Below are positions 53,232-62,260 of a DNA stretch of 64,000 bases, one piece after another. The stretch spans positions 1 through 64,000 of the forward strand of contig JAAVJQ010000009.1 in the NCBI GenBank assembly GCA_012038135.1. Direction: 5' to 3'. Below the pieces are notes generated by a model. The model ran no database searches and had not been told where the DNA came from. It worked only from the letters and a program-made list of their open reading frames with translations. A program made the position numbers and the translations under genes. The DNA comes from Salinimicrobium nanhaiense. GTDB lineage: Bacteria; Bacteroidota; Bacteroidia; Flavobacteriales; Flavobacteriaceae. The stretch's first letter is position 1, and the number at the start of each line of letters is the position of its first letter.

Positions 53232-54545
53232 TTAAGCGACTCGCTTAATTCTCGCTCCAATTGCCTGCAGGCGCTCTTCAATATTTTCATAGCCGCGGTC
53301 GATCTGTTCGATATTATGAATTACCGAAGTTCCTTTTGCCGAAAGGGCTGCGATCAACAAGGAAATACCGGCTCTAATATCCGGAGACACCATGGTAGTG
53401 GCTTTCAACTGAGACTGGAAATCATGCCCAATGACAGTAGCTCTGTGAGGATCACACAGGATGATCTTCGCTCCCATGTCTATTAATTTATCCACGAAGA
53501 AAAGTCGGCTTTCAAACATTTTTTGGTGAATAAGCACATCTCCTTTTGCCTGAGTCGCAACTACCAGCATGATGCTCAAAAGATCGGGTGTAAAGCCCGG
53601 CCATGGTGCATCACTGATGCTCATTATAGAACCGTCAATAAAGCTTTGCACCTCATAACCATTCGTATGCGCAGGAATGTAAATATCATCTCCTCTTTTC
53701 TCCAGTTTAATTCCCAGTTTTCTAAAGGTGGTTGGAATAATACCTAAATGCTCCCAGCCTACATTCTTGATGGTGATCTCACTTTTGGTCATAGCTGCAA
53801 GGCCTATCCAGGAACCGATCTCGATCATATCGGGTAGAACGGTATGTGTACAACCTCCCAGGGATTCTACGCCTTCGATCTCCAAAAGGTTGGATCCTAC
53901 TCCGGTAATTTTTGCTCCCATGCTATTGAGCATGTTGCAAAGTTGCTGCAGGTAAGGTTCGCAGGCGGCATTGTAAATAGTTGTCTTTCCTTTTGCCAGG
54001 ACAGCCGCCATTACAATATTAGCGGTTCCGGTAACCGAAGCTTCTTCGAGCAACATGTATGTTCCCTTGAGTCCCTTTGGCGCTTCCACTCCGTAGAATC
54101 TTTCCTCTTTATTGTAGCGAAAATCTGCTCCCAGTTTAATAAAACCTTCAAAATGTGTATCCAGCCTTCTACGACCGATCTTATCTCCCCCCGGACGTGG
54201 AATATAACCATGGCCGAATCTGGCGAGCATAGGTCCCACGATCATGATAGAGCCACGTAGACCACTTCCCTCCTCTTTAAATTTCTCACTTTTAAGATAA
54301 TCAAGATCCAGCTCATCGGCCTGGAAAGAATAGGAGCCTTTTTTAAGTTTTTCAACCTTTACACCTAACTGCTTGAGCAGGTGAATGAGTTTGTTGACAT
54401 CAAGGATGTCAGGTATATTATTTATTATAACTTTTTCGGGAGTTAGCAATACGGCGCAAAGAATTTGCAGGGCTTCGTTCTTTGCTCCCTGGGGTTGGAT
54501 TTCCCCTTTTAAAGCATGCCCTCCCTCAATTTGAAAAGATCCCAT
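53232..54545 (-). CDS. murA: UDP-N-acetylglucosamine 1-carboxyvinyltransferase
   Basis: 437 residues, two-domain EPSP-synthase-like fold: GEIQPQGAKNEALQ, LRGSIMIVGPMLARFG, IPRPGGDKIGRRRLDTHFEG, ASVTGTANIVMAAVLA, DIRAGISLLIAALSA. The first committed step of peptidoglycan synthesis. Position 121, the loop Cys that fosfomycin alkylates in E. coli MurA, is Asp here (PGGDKIG), confirmed by the codon at 54183-54185. Followed by a shared terminator, preceded by DUF4290 with a 14-base gap. Confidence 0.96.
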   Translation of the reverse strand: MGSFQIEGGHALKGEIQPQGAKNEALQILCAVLLTPEKVIINNIPDILDVNKLIHLLKQLGVKVEKLKKGSYSFQADELDLDYLKSEKFKEEGSGLRGSIMIVGPMLARFGHGYIPRPGGDKIGRRRLDTHFEGFIKLGADFRYNKEERFYGVEAPKGLKGTYMLLEEASVTGTANIVMAAVLAKGKTTIYNAACEPYLQQLCNMLNSMGAKITGVGSNLLEIEGVESLGGCTHTVLPDMIEIGSWIGLAAMTKSEITIKNVGWEHLGIIPTTFRKLGIKLEKRGDDIYIPAHTNGYEVQSFIDGSIMSISDAPWPGFTPDLLSIMLVVATQAKGDVLIHQKMFESRLFFVDKLIDMGAKIILCDPHRATVIGHDFQSQLKATTMVSPDIRAGISLLIAALSAKGTSVIHNIEQIDRGYENIEERLQAIGARIKRVA

Positions 54546-54559
54546 AGAAAATTTTGAAA

Positions 54560-55201
54560 TTAATGACGTTTACGGCTGCGTGCTCTGTTGTGCATTTTCT
54601 TGGCCGGCTTTTTTGAAGCGAACTTTTTATTGCTTCTCAAAAGTTCTGAAGCTTCACTAAGATCTTCATCAGTATGCTTCAGGTTGATCTTACCGCCGCT
54701 AAGCTCCCTTAGATGTTCAAAGATCACTTTGTCATCAACAGAGTCTTTGTTCCAACTTAGGTAGGATTTTTTCATGTGATTGGCAATAGTATAAATAAGG
54801 CCTTCTTTTTCGGGACCTTCTTCAAATTTATTTGCCTCATCGATCATGCGTTTGATGTTGTTTCCGTAAAAACGATACTTTGGAAAGTTTTGCGGATAGG
54901 TCATACGCTCCGGCCGCTCTTCAAGCATTTCCCGCGAAGGTTTTGGAAAAGGGCTTTCTGCATCAAGTTTAAAATCGCTGATGATAAACAACTGATCCCA
55001 AAGTTTATGCTGAAAGTCTGGCACATCCCGAAGATGAGGATTAAGATTCCCCATAACCGAAATTATAGCTTTCGCCACTTTATTACGCTCTTCATCATCC
55101 CCAATTTCAACGGCATGTTCTACCATTTTTTGAATATGTCTTCCATACTCGGGAATAATAAGTTTACTCCTTTCGGAGTTATATTCTAATTCGTTTGTCA
55201 A
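54560..55201 (-). CDS. DUF4290-family protein
   Basis: 213 residues, soluble, mostly helical (YGRHIQKMVEHAVEIGDDEE, NPHLRDVPDFQHKLWDQLFI, FPKYRFYGNNIKRMIDEA), with a basic C-terminal tail (KPAKKMHNRARSRKRH). DUF4290 genes sit directly upstream of murA across Bacteroidota, as here. Function unknown; the basic tail suggests nucleic-acid or ribosome contact. Confidence 0.88.
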   Translation of the reverse strand: MTNELEYNSERSKLIIPEYGRHIQKMVEHAVEIGDDEERNKVAKAIISVMGNLNPHLRDVPDFQHKLWDQLFIISDFKLDAESPFPKPSREMLEERPERMTYPQNFPKYRFYGNNIKRMIDEANKFEEGPEKEGLIYTIANHMKKSYLSWNKDSVDDKVIFEHLRELSGGKINLKHTDEDLSEASELLRSNKKFASKKPAKKMHNRARSRKRH

Positions 55202-55304
55202 AATGAATAATATTAGGTGATAATATACTGCAGAAGTTTATCGACTGCAAATTAAAAAAATAATTCAGGAAAAACGCGGCACTATTAAATTATCCTGCAA
55301 TTAT

Positions 55305-55598
55305 TTAAAGGGAGATCACCCCTTCAACTTTTTCTCCCACTTCTTTATACTTTTCAATGACCGCATCGGGGTCTTTCATCTTTACGTTTACAGAAACGCT
55401 GGTATAATTGCCCTTTTTAGACTGCCTGGTATTGATCACTGCACCCATGTTATCAAAAATGTTCTCCACCTGCACTATTTTTTGACGTTCTGTGGGAACA
55501 ATGAATTTATATAAATAAATAGACGGCCAAATGGCAGTATCCTGTAGTTGTGACTTTAATTTCCTGTAGAATTCTTCGGGATCTTTAGCTTCACTCAT
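55305..55598 (-). CDS. DUF493-family protein
   Basis: 97 residues, ACT-like ferredoxin fold: YLYKFIVPTERQKIVQVENI, FDNMGAVINTRQSKKGNYTS and SVNVKMKDPDAVIEKYKEVG. Small cytosolic protein of unknown role (YbeD group). It is divergent from the next gene, and a TATCTTTG -7 box (minus, 55630-55623) lies upstream. Confidence 0.88.
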   Translation of the reverse strand: MSEAKDPEEFYRKLKSQLQDTAIWPSIYLYKFIVPTERQKIVQVENIFDNMGAVINTRQSKKGNYTSVSVNVKMKDPDAVIEKYKEVGEKVEGVISL

Positions 55599-55680
55599 AA
55601 CTTTCTTACTTCATGATTCCTGCAAAGATACATTTTAGAATCTATTTTTTAAATTGGATGCAAAGTGCGAAATTTGCCGC

Positions 55681-56217
55681 GTGAACACCAAAAAGATTGT
55701 TATAACCGGCGGTCCCGGTACAGGTAAGACTTCTGTCATTCAAGCTTTGGAAGATCATGGCTACTACTGCTTCCATGAAGTCTCCCGGGAGATCATCAAA
55801 GAAGCAAAAAAGAAAGGTATCGATCAATTATTCCTTGAAGATCCCTTGCTCTTTAGCGAACTGCTGCTTGAAGGCAGGATCAAACAACATCGTGAAGCGG
55901 GAGAATCCACCTCAGATCTGGTCTTTCTTGACCGCGGAGTTCCCGATGTGGTGGCATACATGAATTACTTCGGAAATGATTACCCCCCGGTGTTCAATCG
56001 TGTTTGCAGGGAATTTATATATGAACAGGTTTTTATTTTACCCCCCTGGAAACAGATCTATACCGATGACAATGAGCGATACGAAACCTACGAACAAGCC
56101 GTAGAGATACATGACGCCCTTGCCCGCAGTTACGCAGAACATGGTTACCAGCCGGTAGAAGTCCCGGAGGGTACGGTTGCTCAACGCACCTCTTTTATAT
56201 TAGGTCATCTTGTCTAG
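55681..56217 (+). CDS. NadR/AAA_28-like P-loop ATPase
   Basis: 178 residues from GTG at 55681 (VNTKKIVITGGPGTGKTSVI); TTG at 55654 is an alternative that adds nine unlikely residues. P-loop GGPGTGKTS, FHEVSREIIKEAKK, VFLDRGVPDVVAYM and VFILPPWKQIYTDDNERYET define the AAA_28/NadR-kinase-like group. Substrate unknown. Overlaps recQ by 8 bases. Confidence 0.85.
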   Translation: MNTKKIVITGGPGTGKTSVIQALEDHGYYCFHEVSREIIKEAKKKGIDQLFLEDPLLFSELLLEGRIKQHREAGESTSDLVFLDRGVPDVVAYMNYFGNDYPPVFNRVCREFIYEQVFILPPWKQIYTDDNERYETYEQAVEIHDALARSYAEHGYQPVEVPEGTVAQRTSFILGHLV

Positions 56218-58114
56218 GCCAGAAGACATATTAAAAAAGTACTGGGGATTTGACGAATTTCGCCCATTACAAAAGGAGATCATACAGGAATTATTGGAGA
56301 ATAAAGATGTAATTGCCCTTATGCCTACAGGCGGAGGAAAGTCTCTTTGTTTTCAGGTTCCGGCACTAATGAAACCCGGAATTTGCATCGTGATCTCCCC
56401 TCTTGTTGCTTTAATGGAGGACCAGGTGAAAGCCCTGCAGGCCAAAAACATAAAGGCTATGGCGCTCCCCGGCGGAATAGCTTTTAAGGAGGTCGATACC
56501 ATGCTGGATAACTGCATCTACGGAAATTATAAGTTCCTCTACCTCTCCCCCGAACGCTTACAGCAGGAGCTGGTGCAGGAAAGGATCCGGCAAATGCAGG
56601 TGAACCTAATCGCGGTTGACGAGGCGCATTGTATCTCCCAATGGGGTCATGATTTTAGGCCCGCTTACAGGAATATTGCCGTTCTTCGTAAAATAAAGCC
56701 TGAAGTAAATGTCGTAGGATTAACCGCCACAGCAACCCTTCCGGTAGTGAAAGATATTGCAGCACAGCTGGAACTAAAGGACGTAAAGATCCTTCAGAAA
56801 TCCTTCCGGAGAGATAACCTGGCATACATTGTACGAGAAGCCGAAGACAAGAATTACTACCTGGAACAGCTGTTAAAAGAGCACGAAGAAGCAGCGATCA
56901 TTTATGTCCGCACCAGGAAAGGCACTATAGAACTGGAACAATACCTCTCCAAAAAAGGCATTTTAGCCACCTCTTTTCACGGCGGACTTCCAAAAGCTGA
57001 AAAATCTAAGCGGCTGCAACAGTGGTTGAAGGAAGAGAAAAGGGTAATGGTGGCGACGAGCGCCTTTGGAATGGGGATAGACAAGGCCAATGTGCGGACG
57101 GTTGTTCATATGAACCTGCCCGAAAGCCTGGAAAGCTATTTTCAGGAAGCCGGTAGAGCCGGTAGAGATGGCAAACCTGCAAAAGCGGTGGTATTGACCA
57201 ACAAGAGTGATATTCCGTTGCTTAAAAATCAATTTTTAGCCACCCTTCCCGGAGTAGATGTGGTGCGACTGGTTTATAAGAAGCTTAATTCTTATTTCAG
57301 GATCGCTTATGGAGAGGGAGAAGGCGAAAATTTTTATTTCAATTTTTACCAGTTCTGTCAAAAATATGAATTGAACACCCTGCTCGCTTTTAATGCGATG
57401 CAAATGCTGGACCGGGCGAGTGTTTTAACCCTGTCTGAGCAATTTCAGAAGAAGACGCGAATTCAGTTTTTGACCTCGGGGAAACAAATTACCTATTACC
57501 TGGAGGCAAATCCGCAATTTGATGCAGTGGTTAAAGCTATCCTACGAACCTACGGCGGCGCCTTTGACAGTATGGTAGAGATCAATCTTCAGATCATCTC
57601 GGGCAAAGCCGGAACCAATCAGCCTGAAGCCGTCAAACTCCTGCAGCAGCTCCACAAAGAAGGAATAGCCGAATTTGAACACGACCAGCATGATACCATG
57701 ATCACATTTTTGGTCCCCCGGGAAGATGATATCACGATTAATCCGCTGGTGCCTTACATTAAACTTCAGGAAAAGTCAAAAAAGGAGAAAATCGACCAGG
57801 TGCTGGCTTATGTTGAAAATGACCGGGTCTGCAAAAGCGAGCAGCTCCTCCGATATTTCGGAGAAAAGGACACAGAACCCTGCGGAATATGTTCTGTATG
57901 TCAACCTCTTACTACCAAACTGGATCGGGAAGGCATGAAAAAGATCTACTTTGCAATCGTTGGCCTGTTGGAAGAAAGGGAACATTCCTCCAGGGAAATG
58001 ACCGAAAAATTGTCTTTTCCGGAAGCACATATAATTAAGGTAATTCAAATTTTGGTTGAAAAAGGCGCCCTTGCAACTACACCTGCCAATAAATATAAAC
58101 TAAGTCATTTATGA
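56210..58114 (+). CDS. recQ: ATP-dependent DNA helicase RecQ family
   Basis: 634 residues. WGFDEFRPLQKEII, Walker A LMPTGGGKSLCFQ, AVDEAHCISQWGHDFR, TATATLP, GRAGRDGKPA; then the zinc-binding region (CKSEQLLRYF...CGICSVC) and a winged-helix end. The start appears to be TTG at 56210. The C-terminal HRDC domain is absent or reduced, which is common for Bacteroidota. DNA repair and fork processing. Coupled to fmt by ATGA overlap. Confidence 0.94.
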   Translation: MSRPEDILKKYWGFDEFRPLQKEIIQELLENKDVIALMPTGGGKSLCFQVPALMKPGICIVISPLVALMEDQVKALQAKNIKAMALPGGIAFKEVDTMLDNCIYGNYKFLYLSPERLQQELVQERIRQMQVNLIAVDEAHCISQWGHDFRPAYRNIAVLRKIKPEVNVVGLTATATLPVVKDIAAQLELKDVKILQKSFRRDNLAYIVREAEDKNYYLEQLLKEHEEAAIIYVRTRKGTIELEQYLSKKGILATSFHGGLPKAEKSKRLQQWLKEEKRVMVATSAFGMGIDKANVRTVVHMNLPESLESYFQEAGRAGRDGKPAKAVVLTNKSDIPLLKNQFLATLPGVDVVRLVYKKLNSYFRIAYGEGEGENFYFNFYQFCQKYELNTLLAFNAMQMLDRASVLTLSEQFQKKTRIQFLTSGKQITYYLEANPQFDAVVKAILRTYGGAFDSMVEINLQIISGKAGTNQPEAVKLLQQLHKEGIAEFEHDQHDTMITFLVPREDDITINPLVPYIKLQEKSKKEKIDQVLAYVENDRVCKSEQLLRYFGEKDTEPCGICSVCQPLTTKLDREGMKKIYFAIVGLLEEREHSSREMTEKLSFPEAHIIKVIQILVEKGALATTPANKYKLSHL

Positions 58115-59058
58115 GAGATTTGAAGATCGTTTTTATGGGCACACCGGAATTTGCGGTGTTTACGCTAAAGACCATAGTTGAAGCCGGATTTAATGTGGTG
58201 GGAGTGATCACTGCCCCCGACAAACCTGCCGGAAGAGGAAGAAAGCTTCAGGAATCGGCCGTCAAAAAATATGCAGGGGAGCAGGGCCTGAAAGTGCTGC
58301 AACCAACTAATCTAAAATCTGAAGCATTTTTGGAAGAGCTCAAATCACTTCAGGCGAATTTGCAGGTAGTGGTGGCATTCAGAATGTTGCCGGAGGCGGT
58401 TTGGAAAATGCCGGAATTTGGTACTTTTAACTTACACGCTTCTTTGCTTCCGCAGTACCGGGGAGCAGCGCCTATCAATTGGGCGATCATTAACGGAGAA
58501 ACAGAAACCGGTGTTTCCACCTTCTTTATTGATGAAAAAATTGACACGGGAGAAATGATCCTGCAGGAAAAAGTAAGCATTGACCGGGATGAGGATGCGG
58601 GAAGCCTTCATGATAAATTAATGACCACGGGAGCCAGCCTGGTTTTAAAAACACTTAAAGCTATTGAGGAGGGGCCTGTAAAGACCACTCCTCAAAAGGA
58701 TGTGGGAGAGTTAAAGACCGCTCACAAGCTTACCCGGGAGAATACCCGGATTGACTGGGAGCAACCTCTGGAAACGGTTTATAATCATATAAGAGGCCTT
58801 AGTCCCTTTCCTACTGCCTGGACCATGCTCAACAATGCGGGAGAGGAAGTAATGCTGAAGATCTATGATTGTGAACCAGAGTTTTCTGAACATAAAGAGG
58901 CGCCGGGGAAAGTAATTTCAGAAGATAAAAAGGTAAAAGTGTCGGTGAAAAACGGCTTTTTGCTGCTGAAGGAAATTCAGCTTCCGGGAAAACGAAAAAT
59001 GGCCATTAAAGATCTACTTAACGGCTATAATTTTTCACCTGATGCAAAAGCTACGTGA
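58111..59058 (+). CDS. fmt: Methionyl-tRNA formyltransferase
   Basis: 315 residues. IVFMGTPEFAVFTLKTIVE, formate-carrier site FNLHASLLPQYRGAAPINWA, and FFIDEKIDTGEM; C-terminal domain with IDWEQPLETVYNHIRGLSPFP. Formylates initiator Met-tRNA. Last gene of the ATPase-recQ-fmt run. Confidence 0.96.
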   Translation: MRDLKIVFMGTPEFAVFTLKTIVEAGFNVVGVITAPDKPAGRGRKLQESAVKKYAGEQGLKVLQPTNLKSEAFLEELKSLQANLQVVVAFRMLPEAVWKMPEFGTFNLHASLLPQYRGAAPINWAIINGETETGVSTFFIDEKIDTGEMILQEKVSIDRDEDAGSLHDKLMTTGASLVLKTLKAIEEGPVKTTPQKDVGELKTAHKLTRENTRIDWEQPLETVYNHIRGLSPFPTAWTMLNNAGEEVMLKIYDCEPEFSEHKEAPGKVISEDKKVKVSVKNGFLLLKEIQLPGKRKMAIKDLLNGYNFSPDAKAT

Positions 59059-59162
59059 ACCCTTGTCAATGCTGAAAGGAACGCATTTTCGAAAAAATCA
59101 ACTAAGGTTATCAACAATTTACCGAAGTTATTAACAATTACCTGCTTTTCCCTTGATATTAC

Positions 59163-59192
59163 TTGCATGGGAAAGATTTCCATATAAATTTG
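59163..59192 (+). promoter_or_regulatory. Promoter of the HU gene
   Basis: TTG (59163-59165), 19 bases, TAAATTTG (59185-59192): a full match to the Bacteroidota consensus at optimal spacing. About 50 bases before the start codon. Confidence 0.8.
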
Positions 59193-59241
59193 TAAAGCAA
59201 ATTAATAAAAGTTTAACCAACAACTATTTAAAACTCGAATT

Positions 59242-59514
59242 ATGAACAAAACAGATTTAATCGATTCAATGGCAGAAAACGCAGGAATTTCTAAAGCAGC
59301 TGCAAAAAAAGCTTTGGAGTCTTTCCTTGAAAACATTGAAAAATCCCTTAAGAAAGGTGATCGTGTTTCACTCGTAGGTTTTGGATCCTGGTCAGTATCT
59401 AAAAGAGCTGCAAGAGAAGGAAGAAATCCTCAAACCGGAAAAACTATTAAGATCGGTGCTAAGAATGTTGTAAAATTCAAAGCAGGAGCAGATCTTCAAA
59501 AGGCTGTGAATTAA
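59242..59514 (+). CDS. hup: HU-family DNA-binding protein
   Basis: 90 residues: helical dimer part ([20 protein letters not shown]), [21 protein letters not shown] and the DNA-binding arm [12 protein letters not shown]. Histone-like nucleoid protein. Own strong promoter and terminator. Confidence 0.97.
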   Translation: MNKTDLIDSMAENAGISKAAAKKALESFLENIEKSLKKGDRVSLVGFGSWSVSKRAAREGRNPQTGKTIKIGAKNVVKFKAGADLQKAVN

Positions 59515-59540
59515 TTCTCACAAAACCTAAGAAAATATTA

Positions 59541-59567
59541 AACTCTCCCAAATGGGAGAGTTTTTTT
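59541..59567 (+). terminator. Terminator of the HU gene
   Basis: ACTCTCCC/GGGAGAGT stem followed by a seven-T run. Confidence 0.92.
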
Positions 59568-59648
59568 GTTAAATAAAATAGTACGGCATTTGAAGCTGAA
59601 CAATATTTTTTTAGTTTTAATAGAAAGATCGCAGAAACTCATGAAAAT

Positions 59649-60209
59649 ATGACTACACTTAAACCTGCCAAAGGATTATTGTTAATTGCCGAACCTGCCA
59701 TAACGGGGGATCTTTCATTTAACCGCTCGGTAGTCTTAATAGCAGACCATACCAAAAGCGGCTCCATAGGCTTCATTTTGAACAAGGAACTGGATTTTAC
59801 CCTGCGGGACCTCCTGCCCGATATTAAAGGTAACTTTAAAGTCTACAACGGCGGACCGGTGGAGCAGGATAATCTCTATTTCATCCATAAAGTGCCCGAC
59901 CTTATTCCCGACAGTATTGAAATAGCCAGCGGTATCTACTGGGGAGGTAATTTTGAAGTCGTAAAGGGTTTGATCAATGAGAACCTCATTAGTGCAAATG
60001 AGATAAAATTCTTCCTGGGTTATTCGGGTTGGGATTGTGAACAGTTAAATGAGGAACTCAATGCACATTCCTGGATAGTTGCCGAAAATCATGATCATAA
60101 AGACATTTTGAACAGGAAGCCGCGAACTTTCTGGAAAGATAAGATGATGCAGCTGGGAGGCAATTATATGATATGGTCCAACGCTCCCGAAAATCCATCC
60201 TACAATTAA
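59649..60209 (+). CDS. YqgE/AlgH family protein
   Basis: 186 residues with GLLLIAEPAITGDLSFNRSV, VLIADHTKSGSIGFILNKEL, YNGGPVEQDNLYFIH, and FFLGYSGWDCEQLNEELNAH, all family landmarks. Broadly conserved; role unsettled. The stop overlaps the convergent aminotransferase gene by 4 bases. Confidence 0.94.
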   Translation: MTTLKPAKGLLLIAEPAITGDLSFNRSVVLIADHTKSGSIGFILNKELDFTLRDLLPDIKGNFKVYNGGPVEQDNLYFIHKVPDLIPDSIEIASGIYWGGNFEVVKGLINENLISANEIKFFLGYSGWDCEQLNEELNAHSWIVAENHDHKDILNRKPRTFWKDKMMQLGGNYMIWSNAPENPSYN

Positions 60210-61051
60210 CTTAGCCTGGCTAAAGTATTAAGTCTTCCCAGCAGAATTTTTGCAACTTCGTTGCTATATTCTTTTTTGCGGTACTTACTCACAGGTTGAA
60301 TTCCCACCCCTACATTAGTGATAAAGATTTCATCGGCCTTTTGAAGTTCAAAGGGAGAGACCGAAGCTTCTTCTATTTTATAATCGGGAAGTTTTTTAAT
60401 GATCTCCAGGATCTTTCCGCGGGTGATTCCTTTTAGACATCCGTCGGTTAAAGGCGGAGTTTTGATCACTCCATCTTTTACCAGAAAAATATTTCCATTT
60501 AAGGCTTCTACGATATTTTTCTGTTCATTGATGAGAAAACAATTGTCGTATTCGTTTTCTTTAGCATAAATGCTCCCCAAAATATTTACAGCCCTGTTAT
60601 TAGTCTTCAAGGTAGAAAGAAGACCGGCGGTAACATAATGATCTTTAAAAAGCTCAACCTCATAAAAATTTTCATTGAGCAGGTAAAAAGATTCGGAGAG
60701 CTCTGCAGCAGTGATCAGATAATCGATCTCATTGGTCTGCGGAGTATATAGACCACCTTCTTTTCTGTTTACGGTAAATTTTACCCTTGCAGCCGAACCG
60801 GAAAGTTCATTTTCCTCCACAATTTGTTGAATTTCGCCTTCAAGAAATTCCGGAGAAAAATTGAGTGGGATCTCCATTCTCATAATGCGCATGGAAGCCA
60901 TTAATCTAAAATAGTGATCTTCCCAAAAGATAATCCTACCGTTTATTACCCTTATAGTTTCAAAAATGGCATCTCCGTAAGCAAATCCGCGGTTAGTAAT
61001 TGAAAGAGCAGCCTCTTCTTTTTCTATAATTTCTCCATTTATATTAATCAT
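60206..61051 (-). CDS. PLP-dependent class IV aminotransferase
   Basis: 281 residues: NRGFAYGDAIFETIRV, the PLP-lysine segment LLSTLKTNNRAVNIL, LTDGCLKGITRGKILEI and EIFITNVGVGIQPV. Branched-chain aminotransferase/aminodeoxychorismate-lyase fold; the substrate is open. The start codon directly abuts a terminator hairpin, so transcription likely comes from readthrough or a promoter inside the upstream gene. Confidence 0.9.
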   Translation of the reverse strand: MININGEIIEKEEAALSITNRGFAYGDAIFETIRVINGRIIFWEDHYFRLMASMRIMRMEIPLNFSPEFLEGEIQQIVEENELSGSAARVKFTVNRKEGGLYTPQTNEIDYLITAAELSESFYLLNENFYEVELFKDHYVTAGLLSTLKTNNRAVNILGSIYAKENEYDNCFLINEQKNIVEALNGNIFLVKDGVIKTPPLTDGCLKGITRGKILEIIKKLPDYKIEEASVSPFELQKADEIFITNVGVGIQPVSKYRKKEYSNEVAKILLGRLNTLARLS

Positions 61052-61074
61052 AAAAAAACCCGTTTAAAAACGGG
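61052..61074 (-). terminator. Terminator of the START-like gene, abutting the next start codon
   Basis: CCCGTTT/AAACGGG with a short loop; the minus strand continues as seven T and then directly ATG of the aminotransferase gene. Confidence 0.8.
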
Positions 61075-61101
61075 CAAAGTTACTATTTAATAAAGGATTT
61101 A

Positions 61102-61488
61102 CTAAACGGAACCCAATACTTGTTTGAGATCTGACATCATATTTTCCCAAAGCATTTTTCCTTCTTCAATTTCATCTTCCTCGGCAAAATCGGTTACCAT
61201 TATAGAAACATCTTTGGTGATCTCATCTACCTGGATTCGTAATTCGAAGTAATAAGGAGAATCCTCATCAGCTAACCAGCGAAATTTTATTCTTTCCCCG
61301 GTTTTTTTACTCAGCAGTTTTGCCTTCTCTTCACTGCCATTCCAGATGAAGGTAAAAAGCTCTCCACGGGAGTTCACATTATCTGCGTACCATTCACTTA
61401 GGCCCGAGGGAGTTGCAATATAATTGTATAATAAGGATGGGGAAGCCTGGATTGGAAATTCCATTTCATACTTGATCTTATCGTCCAT
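61102..61488 (-). CDS. START-like (SRPBCC) domain protein
   Basis: 128 residues from the ATG at 61488 (MDDKIKYEMEFPIQASPSLL); a start at 61515 adds nine residues. The AHSA1-like pattern LYNYIATPSGLSEWYADNVN, FIWNGSEEKAKLL and DEIEEGKMLWENMMSDLKQV indicates a helix-grip hydrophobic-pocket fold. Ligand unknown; small cytosolic protein common in flavobacteria. Confidence 0.87.
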   Translation of the reverse strand: MDDKIKYEMEFPIQASPSLLYNYIATPSGLSEWYADNVNSRGELFTFIWNGSEEKAKLLSKKTGERIKFRWLADEDSPYYFELRIQVDEITKDVSIMVTDFAEEDEIEEGKMLWENMMSDLKQVLGSV

Positions 61489-61573
61489 TCTTCGGTTTTG
61501 ATTAGTTTCGGGCAATATAAATATTAATTAGTAACCTAAAAAGAAATCAAAATAAATAATTCCCAAAAGATAG

Positions 61574-61604
61574 TTTGTGGCAAGACAAATTGTTTTTATA
61601 TTTG
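61574..61604 (+). promoter_or_regulatory. Promoter of the tRNA gene
   Basis: TTTG (61574-61577), 19 bases, TATATTTG (61597-61604): a consensus Bacteroidota promoter, about 50 bases before the mature tRNA. Confidence 0.85.
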
Positions 61605-61655
61605 CACCCGCTAAAAGAAGGCACAGGCTTTGCATCCGCTTACTTTAAAGCACTT

Positions 61656-61732
61656 GGCGAGGTAGCTCAGTTGGTTAGAGCGTCGGATTCATAACCCGGA
61701 GGTCACGAGTTCAAATCTCGTTCTCGCTACCA
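61656..61732 (+). tRNA. tRNA-Met (CAT)
   Basis: Cloverleaf reads directly: acceptor GGCGAGG with TCTCGCT (two G-U pairs), TAGCTCAGTTGGTTAGAGC D-arm, anticodon CAT at 61690-61692 in loop TTCATAA, T-arm ACGAGTTCAAATCTCGT, then A73 and an encoded CCA (61730-61732). The anticodon stem has an A-C apposition next to the loop. Elongator Met is likely; a CAT tRNA-Ile2 cannot be excluded from sequence alone. Confidence 0.93.
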
Positions 61733-61742
61733 GTAAACAGAA

Positions 61743-61773
61743 GGCTTTCGAGAAATCGAGAGCCTTTTTTATT
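61743..61773 (+). terminator. Terminator of the tRNA gene
   Basis: GGCTTTCGA/TCGAGAGCC (one G-U pair) with a GAAA loop and six T, 11 bases after the CCA. Confidence 0.88.
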
Positions 61774-61780
61774 TTGCTCT

Positions 61781-61800
61781 AGTACAGAATAAGTACAGAA
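61781..61800. repeat. Direct repeat AGTACAGAA beside the tRNA (possible integrase site)
   Basis: AGTACAGAA at 61781-61789 and 61792-61800. Paired short direct repeats next to a tRNA 3' end are typical arm sites of tyrosine integrases; the role here is inferred. From here to 62260 I see no gene: the stretch is AT-rich with frequent stops in all frames. Confidence 0.35.
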
Positions 61801-62260
61801 ATTTAAAATTTTCAATATTTACATTTCAATTGTTCTTTTTTGATCTCTTTTCTAGGCAAATTTTACATTGAAGATTTAACTAATTTTGAAAAATCATATG
61901 TTTCGGACTTCACAATGAATCAGAGAAACACCTGGTTTGCCACCTTTTGTATAAACAAGTAGTTTAGAAATTGGGCGACTCAGACTTCTATGAACACTGA
62001 AGATGTGAGAAAAGCCCCAATTAAAGTCGATTGTTCACTAAATCTTAAATCACAAAATTCTTTAAAGTTACTATCACAAACTGAAGGACCTTTCACCTAA
62101 ACATTCATACTAAATTATTTAACAGATCGTGTATTAAACAGAAAGTTAAATTGCGCTAAAAAAGTGATAAAAACATGATAAATAATGTTTTACCTTAAAA
62201 ATCGCAGATATTTTAAACCATAAAACCGTAATTTCGGAATAAACTTAAAAAAATATAACG

